From Calditrichota bacterium (GTDB lineage Bacteria; Zhuqueibacterota; Zhuqueibacteria; JANLFK01; Oleimicrobiaceae): a stretch of 35,335 nucleotides of DNA. The position numbers and the translations under genes were made by a program. Positions 27,090-35,221 of the stretch are shown here, in pieces (position 1 is the first letter of the stretch; each line of letters starts with the position of its first letter). Where the stretch lies: contig JACIZP010000053.1 of NCBI GenBank assembly GCA_014359355.1, positions 1-35,335 on the forward strand. The letters are read 5' to 3'. Below the pieces are notes generated by a model. The model searched no databases. It was not told the origin of the DNA and saw only the letters and a list, made by a program, of their open reading frames with translations.

Positions 27090-28511
27090 CTACTTGCGGC
27101 GCGGGCGATAGATGTGGGTGCTCAGGCCATAGAACACCTCGGCCGCCTCCATGATCGTCTCCGAAAGCGTTGGATGTGGGTGGATGGACTTGGCAAGATC
27201 CGCTGCCGAGGCGCCCATTTCCATGGCAACCACGCCCTCGGCAATGAGCTCGCCCGCCTCAGGGCCTACCAACCCCATGCCGAGCACCTTTTCCGTGGCT
27301 GGATCGATGAGGAGCTTGGTCAGACCATCGCTCCTCCCCATGGTGAGCGCGCGTCCCGATGCGGCCCAGGGGAACTTGGCCACCTGCACGGGGCGCTGCG
27401 TCGCGGCCGCTTGCGCCTCGGTGAGGCCACAGTAGGCGATCTCTGGATCAATGTACACCACTGCGGGGATGGCGCGCGGGTCAAAGCTGACGTCCCCCCC
27501 GGCGATGACTTCGGCGGCCACGCGCCCCTCGTGCGAGGCCTTGTGCGCCAACATCGGACCGCCAACCAGGTCGCCTATGGCAAAGAGCGACGGCTCAGCC
27601 GTGCGCCGCTGCTGGTCGACCACCAAAAAGCCACCCTTATCCACCTGGACCTTCGTGTTCTCCAGGCCAAGCCCCTCGGAGTTCGGCTTTCTGCCCACGG
27701 CGACCAGCACCGCCTCGTACGTGACCTCCGCCTGCGGCGCGCTGTTCCCCTCGAAGGCCACTTCGATGCCAGCCTCCGTCTCGCGCATGCGGGCAACGGT
27801 GGTCTGGAGCATGATCGCCTCAAAGAGCTTCTCTGCACTCTTCTTGAAGGCTGCCACAAGGTCCTTGTCCGTGCCCGGCAACAGGTCCGGCATCATCTCC
27901 ACCACCGATACCCGGCTCCCCAAGGCAGCGTAGACACTTCCCAACTCCAGCCCGATGTAGCCGCCTCCCACTACAAGGAGCGTCTTCGGCAGCCAGCGCA
28001 GCTCCAAGGCGGCGGTCGAATCCCATACGCGGGGCGAGTCCAGGCGCAAGGCCGGCACGGTCGCCGAACGCGAACCAGTGGCCAGGATTGCATAGTCGAA
28101 CGTGAGCTCTTCGCTGCCGCCGGCTACGGTCTTCACCTGCAAACTGTGGGCGCTTTTCAATGTGGCCACCCCCTGCAGGTAGCGGATCTTGCGCTGCCTG
28201 GTCAATATGCCGAGGCCGGCGGTCAGCTTCTCCACCACGCCGTCTTTCCAAGCGCGAATCTTGTCGATATCCACCGCAGGTGGTGCAAACTCCACCCCCC
28301 ACTCTCCTGCCTCCATGGCAAGACGAATGGTCTTGGCCACATGCAGGAGCGCCTTGGAAGGAATGCAGCCCCGGTGCAGGCACACTCCGCCCGGATTGCG
28401 CTCAGGGTCGATGAGGGTCACCTGCAGTCCGAGGTCCGCAGCCAAAAAGGCCGCAGCGTAGCCCCCTGGTCCTCCGCCTATAACTGCCACCTGCGTGTGT
28501 GTCTCTTGCAT
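27090..28511 (-). CDS. lpdA: Dihydrolipoyl dehydrogenase (E3)
   Basis: This 473-residue flavoprotein has the FAD fold VIGGGPGGYAAAFLAADLG, the redox-active disulfide GGVCLHRGCIPSK, the NAD fold LVVGGGYIGLELGSVYAALG, a second FAD contact FAIGDLVGGPMLAHKA and the C-terminal active-site pair in HPHPTLSE. It reoxidises dihydrolipoamide, making NADH, for 2-oxoacid dehydrogenase complexes or the glycine cleavage system. No partner subunits are in the window, so its complex is unknown. ATG 28511 follows GGGAGG; an earlier TTG in frame (28517) is part of the leader. The 279 bases up to the next gene hold nothing I can support. Confidence 0.94.
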   Translation of the reverse strand: MQETHTQVAVIGGGPGGYAAAFLAADLGLQVTLIDPERNPGGVCLHRGCIPSKALLHVAKTIRLAMEAGEWGVEFAPPAVDIDKIRAWKDGVVEKLTAGLGILTRQRKIRYLQGVATLKSAHSLQVKTVAGGSEELTFDYAILATGSRSATVPALRLDSPRVWDSTAALELRWLPKTLLVVGGGYIGLELGSVYAALGSRVSVVEMMPDLLPGTDKDLVAAFKKSAEKLFEAIMLQTTVARMRETEAGIEVAFEGNSAPQAEVTYEAVLVAVGRKPNSEGLGLENTKVQVDKGGFLVVDQQRRTAEPSLFAIGDLVGGPMLAHKASHEGRVAAEVIAGGDVSFDPRAIPAVVYIDPEIAYCGLTEAQAAATQRPVQVAKFPWAASGRALTMGRSDGLTKLLIDPATEKVLGMGLVGPEAGELIAEGVVAMEMGASAADLAKSIHPHPTLSETIMEAAEVFYGLSTHIYRPRRK

Positions 28512-28790
28512 CAGCAACCTCCCTCAGTGCACCGTTCAAGCTCCAGATGCCTCTTGGCGACGTGCGCTGCCATCGTGGCGCCCGGTGCTATCTCTTTCCG
28601 CTGGCTCTAATCCTCCACGCGTTGCCGAAAATCGTGCTCGGCATCGAAGCCGTTGCCCGAGGCCGATGCCAAACTCGCCCATGTGCACAACGCTGGACAA
28701 GGAGATCGTGCATCGCCCCAGGAAGTCCCGGGGAAGAAGACACCCTCCCGAGAGCGCTTAAGGCAAGCCTGCTCTTGGGGCGGGTGCCCC

Positions 28791-30353
28791 TCACGAGCGC
28801 GCGACAGCTTTCAGGTCGAACCCCAGGTCGCGAAACTGCTCTGGCGTTACCGCCAGCCCCCTCCTGAGAATTGCCTCGGTGGCGGCGAATTCCTCTCCCA
28901 TGCCCATGGTTGCGGCGGCCACCAATCGCCCACCGGCGAAATAGCCGGCCAGAAAGCGCCGCGCGTGCAGGTCACCACGGTACAGCACCTTGTCAAAGCC
29001 GTGTCCATAGCCGGCGTATTTGAGACCCACACCATGCTGCCGTGTCCAGAAGAACGGAACCTCTTGGTAGGCCTCGGCGCGTCCCAGCATCGCCCGGGCT
29101 GCATGCTGTCCTTGGCGCTGCGCCACTGCCCAATGTTCAACACGAATACGCACGCCGCTGCGGGGGTCAGGAACAGCGGCCACGTCCCCAGCTGCAAAGA
29201 TGCCTGCGGCCTTCGTCTCCAGTCTGCTGTCCACTGGAATGGCACCCTGTTCCACCAGGCCTGTCCCAGCAAGAAAGTCAGTGGCAGGCACGATGCCGAT
29301 GCCCACAAGCACCACGTCGACCCTCAGGCGCTGGCCGTCGGAGAGAATCGCCTCTTCTACCGCACCATTGCCGCGCAGCTCCTGCACTGTGCGCCCCAAA
29401 TGGAAGCGCACGCCGTACTCTTCGTGAAGATCCTGCAAACACCTACCTACTCCGTCACCGAGCACAGGAGCCAAGGGCACAGATTCGGGGGCCACCACTT
29501 CCACCTGGAGGCCGCGGCTGCGCAACGCGGAGGCCGCCTCCAGGCCGATGAACCCTGCCCCGACGATGAGCACGCTGCTTGCCTTCTCCACGGCGGCCAC
29601 TAAGGCGCGGGCATCGCTCAGGGTGCGCAAGGTGAGGACGCCTTTCAGCCCTGCCCCTGGCACAGAAAGAAGGCGAGGCGTTCCCCCAGGGGCCACGAGA
29701 CACAGATCAAAGGGAAACTTGCCGCCCGGCTCAAGGTGCGCCACTCGCCCCTTCGGGTCGATGGCGGTCACGCGTGTCTTGTTCAGCACCTCGATTCTCT
29801 GGTCCCGATAGAACTCCGCGCTGCGCAGCGGCAGCCACTCGGGCTTGGCCTTGCCTGCCAGAAATTCCTTGGACAGATTGGGTCGGTCGTAGGGCAGGTC
29901 CTCCTCGGCGGTGACCATGACCACCCGGCCGTCGAACCCCTCGTGCCTGAGGGTCTCGGCGGCTGCTTCGCCTGCGGCGCCAGCGCCGACAATGAGGACG
30001 GTTTTCTCCTTGCCCACACGCGCCGACGGCCTGCGAGGAGCAGCACGCTGCACGTACACGTCTTCGCCGTCAATCTCAACTTCGTACGTAGGCAGGTCGT
30101 CCAAAGCCGGAGGGGCAACAAGCTGGCCATTTCTGAAGTCAAAGCGAGCGTTGTGCCATGGGCACACTACCTCGTGCCCCACGACAAAGCCCTCCACCAG
30201 CGGTGCTCCGTAGTGGGGGCACTTCCCGCTGCAGGCGTGCACCCTGCCGCCCATGCGCACAAGCAGCACTTCGTCGTCACCAACCTTCACCGCGGTGGGT
30301 ACACCTTCGGCCAGCTCGCTCAGGCGACACACCCGCAACTTGTGCTGCGTCAT
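28791..30353 (-). CDS. Rieske-FAD/NAD reductase (AIFM3-like)
   Basis: The 520-residue protein fuses a Rieske [2Fe-2S] domain (1-105) to a pyridine-nucleotide disulfide-type reductase. Cluster ligands are C45/H47 in KCPHYG and C64/H67 in CPWH. The FAD fold VLIVGAGAAGEAAAETL (about 104-120) is followed by YDRPNLSKEFLAG, the NADH fold VLIVGAGFIGLEAASAL (about 247-263) and GIFAAGDVA. It resembles AIFM3 and ferredoxin-NAD reductases of ring-hydroxylating oxygenases. The start is ATG 30353 with GGAGGAG just ahead; a TTG at 30368 is in frame but is in the ribosome-site leader. It is the last gene of the oxygen-defence cluster, but 217 bases separate it from the wHTH gene, so it may have its own control. 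The electron acceptor is unknown. Confidence 0.92.
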   Translation of the reverse strand: MTQHKLRVCRLSELAEGVPTAVKVGDDEVLLVRMGGRVHACSGKCPHYGAPLVEGFVVGHEVVCPWHNARFDFRNGQLVAPPALDDLPTYEVEIDGEDVYVQRAAPRRPSARVGKEKTVLIVGAGAAGEAAAETLRHEGFDGRVVMVTAEEDLPYDRPNLSKEFLAGKAKPEWLPLRSAEFYRDQRIEVLNKTRVTAIDPKGRVAHLEPGGKFPFDLCLVAPGGTPRLLSVPGAGLKGVLTLRTLSDARALVAAVEKASSVLIVGAGFIGLEAASALRSRGLQVEVVAPESVPLAPVLGDGVGRCLQDLHEEYGVRFHLGRTVQELRGNGAVEEAILSDGQRLRVDVVLVGIGIVPATDFLAGTGLVEQGAIPVDSRLETKAAGIFAAGDVAAVPDPRSGVRIRVEHWAVAQRQGQHAARAMLGRAEAYQEVPFFWTRQHGVGLKYAGYGHGFDKVLYRGDLHARRFLAGYFAGGRLVAAATMGMGEEFAATEAILRRGLAVTPEQFRDLGFDLKAVARS

Positions 30354-30374
30354 CAGCTCCTCCACCAAGTTATG

Positions 30375-30394
30375 CTCTGTCAGAGTTTTCTGAC
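30375..30394. promoter_or_regulatory. Overlapping palindromes before the Rieske reductase gene
   Basis: GTCAGA and TCTGAC flank a 4-base centre (30379-30394), and CTCTG-T-CAGAG (30375-30385) overlaps it. Together they lie 22-41 bases before ATG 30353, ahead of the ribosome site. They could be an operator or a small mRNA hairpin. No matching regulator motif was recognised. Confidence 0.35.
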
Positions 30395-30570
30395 CACTCT
30401 CCAGTCACTGCGCACGGCGGGGCTCACGTGTTCTGCTCCCACCCCACGCCGTCAACCCAGGCCCCAATCGAGGACTCCCGAAACAGCACGTCCCTTCCTG
30501 CCGAGGGCCCTGAGCTGTCCAGCGCGCAAAGGTGCTGCTCGGTCGCGGTCCGGACCCAGTCGCGGCGAAG

Positions 30571-30756
30571 CTACTTGCCCGCCGGTGCGTAGAAGCAGGC
30601 CTTCGGCGAAGTAACCTTCCCTTCTTTCTTCAGCTCCTTCAGCAGCTTCCCGACTTCGTCCTTGGACAGGCCTGTGGCAGCGACAATGTCCGCCGGCCGC
30701 AGGGGTTTGCCCGCCTTCTGCAGCGCCTCGATAACCTTCGCCTTATTGTCTGGCAT
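30571..30756 (-). CDS. Mini winged-helix DNA-binding protein
   Basis: This is 61 residues, with GGAGGAG before ATG 30756 and 15 bases after the DHOD-like gene. KAKVIEALQKAGKPLRPADIVAATGLSKDEVGKLLKELKKEGKV reads as a complete winged helix-turn-helix: helix 1, helix 2, turn TGLSKDEVGKLL as recognition helix, then the wing TSPKACFYAPAGK. No ligand or dimerisation domain is present. The Cys in the wing could sense redox state, which is inference. As a stand-alone wHTH it may regulate the cluster around it. Similar tiny proteins occur in other anaerobes, but the targets are unknown. Confidence 0.8.
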   Translation of the reverse strand: MPDNKAKVIEALQKAGKPLRPADIVAATGLSKDEVGKLLKELKKEGKVTSPKACFYAPAGK

Positions 30757-30771
30757 AGCTCCTCCAGTTCG

Positions 30772-31755
30772 TTATTCGATGCCGGTCAACGCCTTGATGT
30801 ACTGCAGTCGCTCGTAGACTTCCGGTCGCTCGCTCTTCTCTTGGCTCAGCAGGCCGCGTACCTCTGCGAGCGTCTTGTAACCGTGCTCGTCCAGCCATTT
30901 TGCCACCTGTTCCTCGATCCGCCGGATCTGAGTCAACCCGTTCTTGTAAAGGGTGGAGCAGAGCTGCACGACAGTCGCCCCTGCCAGGATTGCCTTCAGT
31001 GCCCCTTTTCCATCGTGGACGCCGGTGGATGCAGCCAGGTCGGCGTTCACTCTGCCGGCCAGGACCGCGATCCACCGCAAGGGGAGGTGGAGCTCATCAG
31101 GCGAGCTGAGGCGGTTGCCTGCCACCACGGCGAGCTTTTCCACGTCAATGTCCATCTGGTAGAAACGATTGAAGAGCACCAGGGCTGCGGCCCCTCGTCT
31201 GGCCAGCTCCTGTGCCACCTGGGGAATGGAGGTGAAGTACGGACCAATCTTGACCGCCAGCGGCAGGTTCACGTGCTCGCGCACCTGCTCGACGATGGCG
31301 TAGACGTGCCGCTCGATATCCGCCGCTGTGCGTCGCACATCCGACGGCATGAGGGCAATGTTCAGCTCCAAGCCGTCCGCGCCCGCCGAGGCGATCTGCC
31401 GAGCGTACTCGCGCCACCACCGTCCATCGACACAGTTCAGGCTGGCGATAATGGGGATGGTCACCTTCTTTTTCGCCTGCTCAATGAGCGCCACATACTC
31501 CCGCGGGCCCATGGCCATGCCCATCGCTCGCACATACTCGAAGGCCTCGGTGTGGCCGGTCAGCCACGTCTGCGCCTCCAATGCGGTCGTGTCCACATCG
31601 ATCTGCTCTTCAAACAGGGACTTGAGCACCACGGCGCCTGCTCCGGCATCTGCGCACTTCTGGATGCCATCCACCGTGGCGGTGAGCCGGCAACTAGCCA
31701 CGATGAAAGGGTTTGCCAGGTCTATCCCCATGTACTTTGTCGACAGATCGGCCAT
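30772..31755 (-). CDS. Dihydroorotate dehydrogenase-like flavoprotein
   Basis: The 327-residue TIM-barrel protein begins LSTKYMGIDLANPFIVASCRLT, typical of the DHOD-like family related to class 1 PyrD. The FMN-binding and active-site regions include IASLNCVDGRWWREYAR (active-site Cys), DGLELNIALMPSD, LPLAVKIGPY and ASTGVHDGKGALKAILAGATVVQLCSTLY. Its substrate is uncertain: the usual N(S/C)PN-type signature and other pyrimidine genes are absent, so pyrimidine synthesis is not shown. ATG 31755 has AGGAGG in front. It follows cydB by 56 bases and precedes the wHTH gene by 15, so it belongs to the oxygen cluster. Confidence 0.85.
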   Translation of the reverse strand: MADLSTKYMGIDLANPFIVASCRLTATVDGIQKCADAGAGAVVLKSLFEEQIDVDTTALEAQTWLTGHTEAFEYVRAMGMAMGPREYVALIEQAKKKVTIPIIASLNCVDGRWWREYARQIASAGADGLELNIALMPSDVRRTAADIERHVYAIVEQVREHVNLPLAVKIGPYFTSIPQVAQELARRGAAALVLFNRFYQMDIDVEKLAVVAGNRLSSPDELHLPLRWIAVLAGRVNADLAASTGVHDGKGALKAILAGATVVQLCSTLYKNGLTQIRRIEEQVAKWLDEHGYKTLAEVRGLLSQEKSERPEVYERLQYIKALTGIE

Positions 31756-31811
31756 TGACTACCTCCTGAAGCATTCGGTCCAGACGACGCCGCTCGTACG
31801 GTGTTCAGGGC

Positions 31812-32825
31812 TCAATAGGGCCCCTCTTCCGCCGAGGCCTTACCTCGAAACACGCGATAGACGTAGATGGTGTAAGCAACCACGATGGGCATTCCCAACA
31901 GGGCGATGACCGTCATCACTTTGAGCGTCAGGAGGCCTGATGAAGCGTTGTAGATGGTCAGGCTCATTTGTGCTGGGTCCGCAGCCCGCACCAAGTTAGG
32001 GAAATGAATTGCTCCCACAATTCCCCACAGCCCAAGCAGTGCCACCGACGACAGCCAAAAGGAAGCGTGGTGAAGACCCTTGCGCAGGGCAGGGCCGAGC
32101 AGACCCAAGGCGATCAGCACCACTCCGGCGGCAAACCAGGCCAAGGGTCTCGCTGCTGCACCGGGGATGGCGCGCAGGGTCAGCGCTCCGGCAAGGAGAA
32201 ACAGCGGCAAGAAAGCGATCCGCACCAGCCGTACGGCTTTAATCGCTCTCGCGTGCAGCGCGCCCTCGGTCTTGAGCGCGGCGTAAGTGCCACCCTGCAG
32301 CACGAAGGCAGCCAGACCCAGCAGACCAATCACTATCGGCAAAGGGCGCAGCAAGGTGAAGAAGCCGCCTGCGTACTCCCCGGAGCCATCCAGCGGCACC
32401 CCAGCCACGAGGTTTCCCAGGGCCACGCCGAAGAGCACTGCGGGAAGCACGCTGCCCGCCACGAACGCGCCCTCCCAGAACTTGGCGCGCCTTTCGTCAT
32501 GAGCGCGGAACTCTGGTGCCACCGCGCGCAGAATCAGCGCCCACAGCACAAGCATCAATGCCAGGTAGAAGCCGCTGAACACGGTGGCGTAGACCTGCGG
32601 GAACGCGGCGAAAAGCGCCCCCCCACCGGTGAGCAGCCATACCTCGTTGCCGTCCCACACCGGAGCAATGCTGCGCAACAGGGTGCGCTTTTCATCTTCC
32701 GTTCTCGTCAGGAACGGAAAGAGCGCCCCGATGCCCAAGTCGAAACCATCAAGAATTGAGTAGCCGGCAAACAGCAGGCCGATGAGCCCATACCAGGCCA
32801 CGCGAAGCACATCAATGGTCGCCAT
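31812..32825 (-). CDS. cydB: Cytochrome bd ubiquinol oxidase subunit II
   Basis: This 337-residue multi-pass membrane protein starts with the CydB motif GYSILDGFDLGIGALFPF, followed by PVWDGNEVWLLTGGGALFAAFP. Both are diagnostic. It pairs with CydA to hold the oxygen-reducing oxidase in the inner membrane. The start ATG 32825 overlaps the cydA stop by 14 bases, so both are translated together. The predicted membrane segments run through to YRVFRGKASAEEGPY at the end. No cydX or cydDC gene is visible. Confidence 0.95.
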   Translation of the reverse strand: MATIDVLRVAWYGLIGLLFAGYSILDGFDLGIGALFPFLTRTEDEKRTLLRSIAPVWDGNEVWLLTGGGALFAAFPQVYATVFSGFYLALMLVLWALILRAVAPEFRAHDERRAKFWEGAFVAGSVLPAVLFGVALGNLVAGVPLDGSGEYAGGFFTLLRPLPIVIGLLGLAAFVLQGGTYAALKTEGALHARAIKAVRLVRIAFLPLFLLAGALTLRAIPGAAARPLAWFAAGVVLIALGLLGPALRKGLHHASFWLSSVALLGLWGIVGAIHFPNLVRAADPAQMSLTIYNASSGLLTLKVMTVIALLGMPIVVAYTIYVYRVFRGKASAEEGPY

Positions 32826-34176
32826 CAGCCACCTCGCCTACTGACCCTGCCGCAGACGAAGCCGGCACCACGCCGCTGGGGCCCTTCCGAATGAGTGCAA
32901 GCAGCACGCGCACGAAAACCGCAAAGAGAAGCGCATAGAGCACAGCAAAGATCAGCAGCGTAAAGGCAATCTGGCCGCGTGCCACCACCACTGACGCCGC
33001 ATCCTCCGTCCTGAGGACACGATAGACCACCCACGGCTGCCTGCCGACTTCCGCGGCGATCCACCCGAACTGATTGGCCAGGTGCGGCAGGGGTACCGCA
33101 AAGACCAGGAACCTGAGAAACCACCGCGTCTGATGCACACGTCGCCGAGCCATCAAGATCAGTCCGGCGATAGACAGCCCTACGAAGAGAAAGCCGAGGG
33201 CAATCATGACGTGGTAGGACAGGAACGGCAGGAGCACGGGAGGGCGCTCGTCTGCAGGAAAGTCAGCCAAACCGGCGATGCGTGCATCCGCATCGCCATG
33301 TACGAGCCAGCTCAGCAAACCGGGAATGCCGACATAGAAGAGGGTCCTCTGCTCCCTGGTAAGCGGCACCCCGAAGAGGGCAAGGGGAGCCTGGGTCTGT
33401 CCTTCCCACAAGGCCTCAAACGCGGCCAGTTTTTCCGGCTGGGTGCGCGCCACCTGTACAGAGTGCTGGTGCCCAAGCAACACTTGTGCGAAGGATACTG
33501 CGATGAACACCGGCAGTGCCACCCGCAACAGCAGCGCAGCCTCCTGCTGGTCTCGTCCCTTGAGCAAATAGTGCGCCGCGACCCCAGCGACAAACAGGCA
33601 ACCGGTCACCCACCCCGCAGCCAGGGTGTGCACGTAGCGAATTAGCGTTGACGGGTTAAGTGCAGCAGCCCAAAAGTCGACGAGCACAGCCCTGCCGCCC
33701 TCGATAGTGAAACCCGCCGGTGTCTGCATCCAGGAGTTGGCGATGATGATCCACAGACCGGAAAGGTGCGCGCCGAAAAACACCAAGAACGATGCCCACC
33801 AGTACATACGACGCGACACGCGCTTCCTGCCAAAGACCAACACCCCGAGGAAAACAGACTCTAAGAAGAAGGCGAACACCCCCTCGGCAGCCAAGGGCGC
33901 GCCAAACACATCTCCCACGAAACGGGCATACTGAGACCAGTTAGTGCCGAAGGAGAATTCAAGGGTGATGCCAGTAGCGGTGCCGAGCACGAAGACTAAC
34001 CCAAGGATGCGCACCAAAAAGGCAGAAGCTCTCCCCGCCACCTGTTGCCCACGCCGCAGATTGATGGTCTCCAGCACCAAAATGGCGAGGGTTAAGCCAA
34101 AGGTAAGGGGTGGAAAGAAGAAGTGGAACCCAACGGCTAAGGCAAACTGCAATCGTGCAAGCAGAACGGCAGTCAC
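32812..34176 (-). CDS. cydA: Cytochrome bd ubiquinol oxidase subunit I
   Basis: The 454-residue protein is CydA of the short-Q-loop type. Heme ligands are the His in GFHFFFPPLTFG (about residue 18) and in RYVHTLAAGW (about 184), with a Met in SYHVMIALGF as the b558 ligand. GRQPW is present, and the quinol loop keeps QPEKLAAFEALWEG with the Lys and Glu linked to quinol oxidation. It reduces O2 to water with quinol and keeps oxygen low. The start is GTG 34176 behind GAGGGAG. It lies 91 bases after the superoxide reductase gene, with a strong stem-loop between them. Confidence 0.96.
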   Translation of the reverse strand: MTAVLLARLQFALAVGFHFFFPPLTFGLTLAILVLETINLRRGQQVAGRASAFLVRILGLVFVLGTATGITLEFSFGTNWSQYARFVGDVFGAPLAAEGVFAFFLESVFLGVLVFGRKRVSRRMYWWASFLVFFGAHLSGLWIIIANSWMQTPAGFTIEGGRAVLVDFWAAALNPSTLIRYVHTLAAGWVTGCLFVAGVAAHYLLKGRDQQEAALLLRVALPVFIAVSFAQVLLGHQHSVQVARTQPEKLAAFEALWEGQTQAPLALFGVPLTREQRTLFYVGIPGLLSWLVHGDADARIAGLADFPADERPPVLLPFLSYHVMIALGFLFVGLSIAGLILMARRRVHQTRWFLRFLVFAVPLPHLANQFGWIAAEVGRQPWVVYRVLRTEDAASVVVARGQIAFTLLIFAVLYALLFAVFVRVLLALIRKGPSGVVPASSAAGSVGEVADGDH

Positions 34177-34197
34177 GCAGGCTCCCTCTCATCAACT

Positions 34198-34237
34198 GGC
34201 GGCAGAGTGAGCACGCCACAAGCTCAACTCTGCCGCC
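34198..34237. repeat. Strong stem-loop between superoxide reductase and cydA
   Basis: GGCGGCAGAG (34198-34207) pairs with CTCTGCCGCC (34228-34237), and TGAGC (34208-34212) with GCTCA (34222-34226). This gives fifteen pairs with one bulged base and a nine-base loop. No T tract follows on either strand, so it is not a classical terminator. It lies in the message just before the cydA ribosome site, where it could protect an mRNA end or alter the ratio of upstream and downstream genes. Confidence 0.7.
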
Positions 34238-34267
34238 GAGTCCCACATTGTGCCGGTGCCGCCAGGC

Positions 34268-34630
34268 CTATTCCACTTTCACCTGGACGGCATTGTCCCA
34301 CACGCCGTGGATGTTGCAGTACTCGAGAGCGATAAGCGTCGCACTCTTTTCCAGCTTCATCGTAAAGGTCACCTTGGGCTCCCCGAAGGTCGGTCCCACG
34401 TCAAAGGTGGCGACGTGGACGATGTTGGGACGCCCCTCGATGGCGGCGTACACCTGGATCCACTTAATGTGGTGCTCCATCGTGTTCGGATGGGGCACCT
34501 CTTTACCCACCGTCACGGTGACGGCAAAAGACTCGCCGCTCTTCACCTTGGCCGGCAGTTCGATGACCGGCACGTGCTTTTCCTTCCCCTCTTTCTCAGG
34601 TGGATTCACATAATCGGCAAAGCGTACCAT
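34268..34630 (-). CDS. Superoxide reductase (class II, neelaredoxin type)
   Basis: The 120-residue protein has all ligands of the [Fe(His)4Cys] centre. These are H19 (after E17 and K18, the usual Glu-Lys-His), H47 and H53 in HPNTMEHH, and C105/H108 in CNIHGVW. It reduces superoxide to hydrogen peroxide without making O2, a typical anaerobe defence. The N-terminal four-Cys desulforedoxin domain of class I is absent. ATG 34630 sits behind GAGGT; a GTG one codon earlier is less likely. The gene order rubredoxin, ferritin, superoxide reductase fits rubredoxin as its electron donor. Confidence 0.95.
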   Translation of the reverse strand: MVRFADYVNPPEKEGKEKHVPVIELPAKVKSGESFAVTVTVGKEVPHPNTMEHHIKWIQVYAAIEGRPNIVHVATFDVGPTFGEPKVTFTMKLEKSATLIALEYCNIHGVWDNAVQVKVE

Positions 34631-34679
34631 CACTCACCTCATCTGCTAAGTGAATGCCAACACCTCTCTCATCCTCGCG

Positions 34680-35168
34680 TCACTGCCGGGAGGCGAGCTC
34701 CCGGTCTATCATGAACAATCCGTTGGGGTGATCGCCGATGAATTTCAACTTGCCGAGGATCTCACTCGCGTGCGCTTCTTCCTCAACCTGCTCGGTAATG
34801 AACCACTGCAAGAAGACCTGCGTGGCGTGGTCCTTCTCGGCCAGTGCCAGCTCGAAAAGGTCGGTAATCATCTTCGTGACCGCCTTCTCGTGTTCCAGCG
34901 TCTTCTCGAACATGGCCAATGGCGAGGCAAAGTCCGCAGGCGGCTTTTCGATGGCCTCTAAGGTCACCTTGGCGCCCTGGTCGAATATGTAGCGGTAGAA
35001 GCGCATCGCGTGCGCCATCTCCTCGCGATACTGCGCCTCAAACCAGTGAGCGAACCCCTTCAAACCGATGTGCTCGCTGTATGCTGCCATGGAGAGATAC
35101 AGGTATGCAGAATACATTTCCCTGTTCACTTGTCGATTGAGAGCCTCTTGCATCTTCTTGCTGATCAT
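34680..35168 (-). CDS. ftn: Ferritin (non-heme, Ftn type)
   Basis: The 162-residue four-helix protein carries ferroxidase residues in NREMYSAYLYLSM, YREEMAHAM, LEHEKAV and FLQWFITEQVEEEAHA. This is the pattern of bacterial FtnA rather than bacterioferritin or Dps. It stores iron as ferric mineral and so lowers Fenton chemistry. The start ATG 35168 follows GAGGAGG; the open frame to 35213 is not used. It lies 53 bases after the rubredoxin gene and 49 before superoxide reductase. Confidence 0.95.
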   Translation of the reverse strand: MISKKMQEALNRQVNREMYSAYLYLSMAAYSEHIGLKGFAHWFEAQYREEMAHAMRFYRYIFDQGAKVTLEAIEKPPADFASPLAMFEKTLEHEKAVTKMITDLFELALAEKDHATQVFLQWFITEQVEEEAHASEILGKLKFIGDHPNGLFMIDRELASRQ

Positions 35169-35221
35169 ACGCAACCTCCTCATGCCCACGCGCTTGCCGC
35201 AAGTGGGACTCACCTTTTCGG

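Noticed and set aside
27078-28610. 510-residue plus frame over lpdA
   Set aside because: Antisense shadow; the minus frame is a complete dihydrolipoyl dehydrogenase.
28512-28790. Short minus frame 28588-28794 and possible promoter for lpdA
   Set aside because: No family sequence and no hexamer pair with proper spacing; a small GGGGC/GCCCC hairpin after the reductase lacks T residues.
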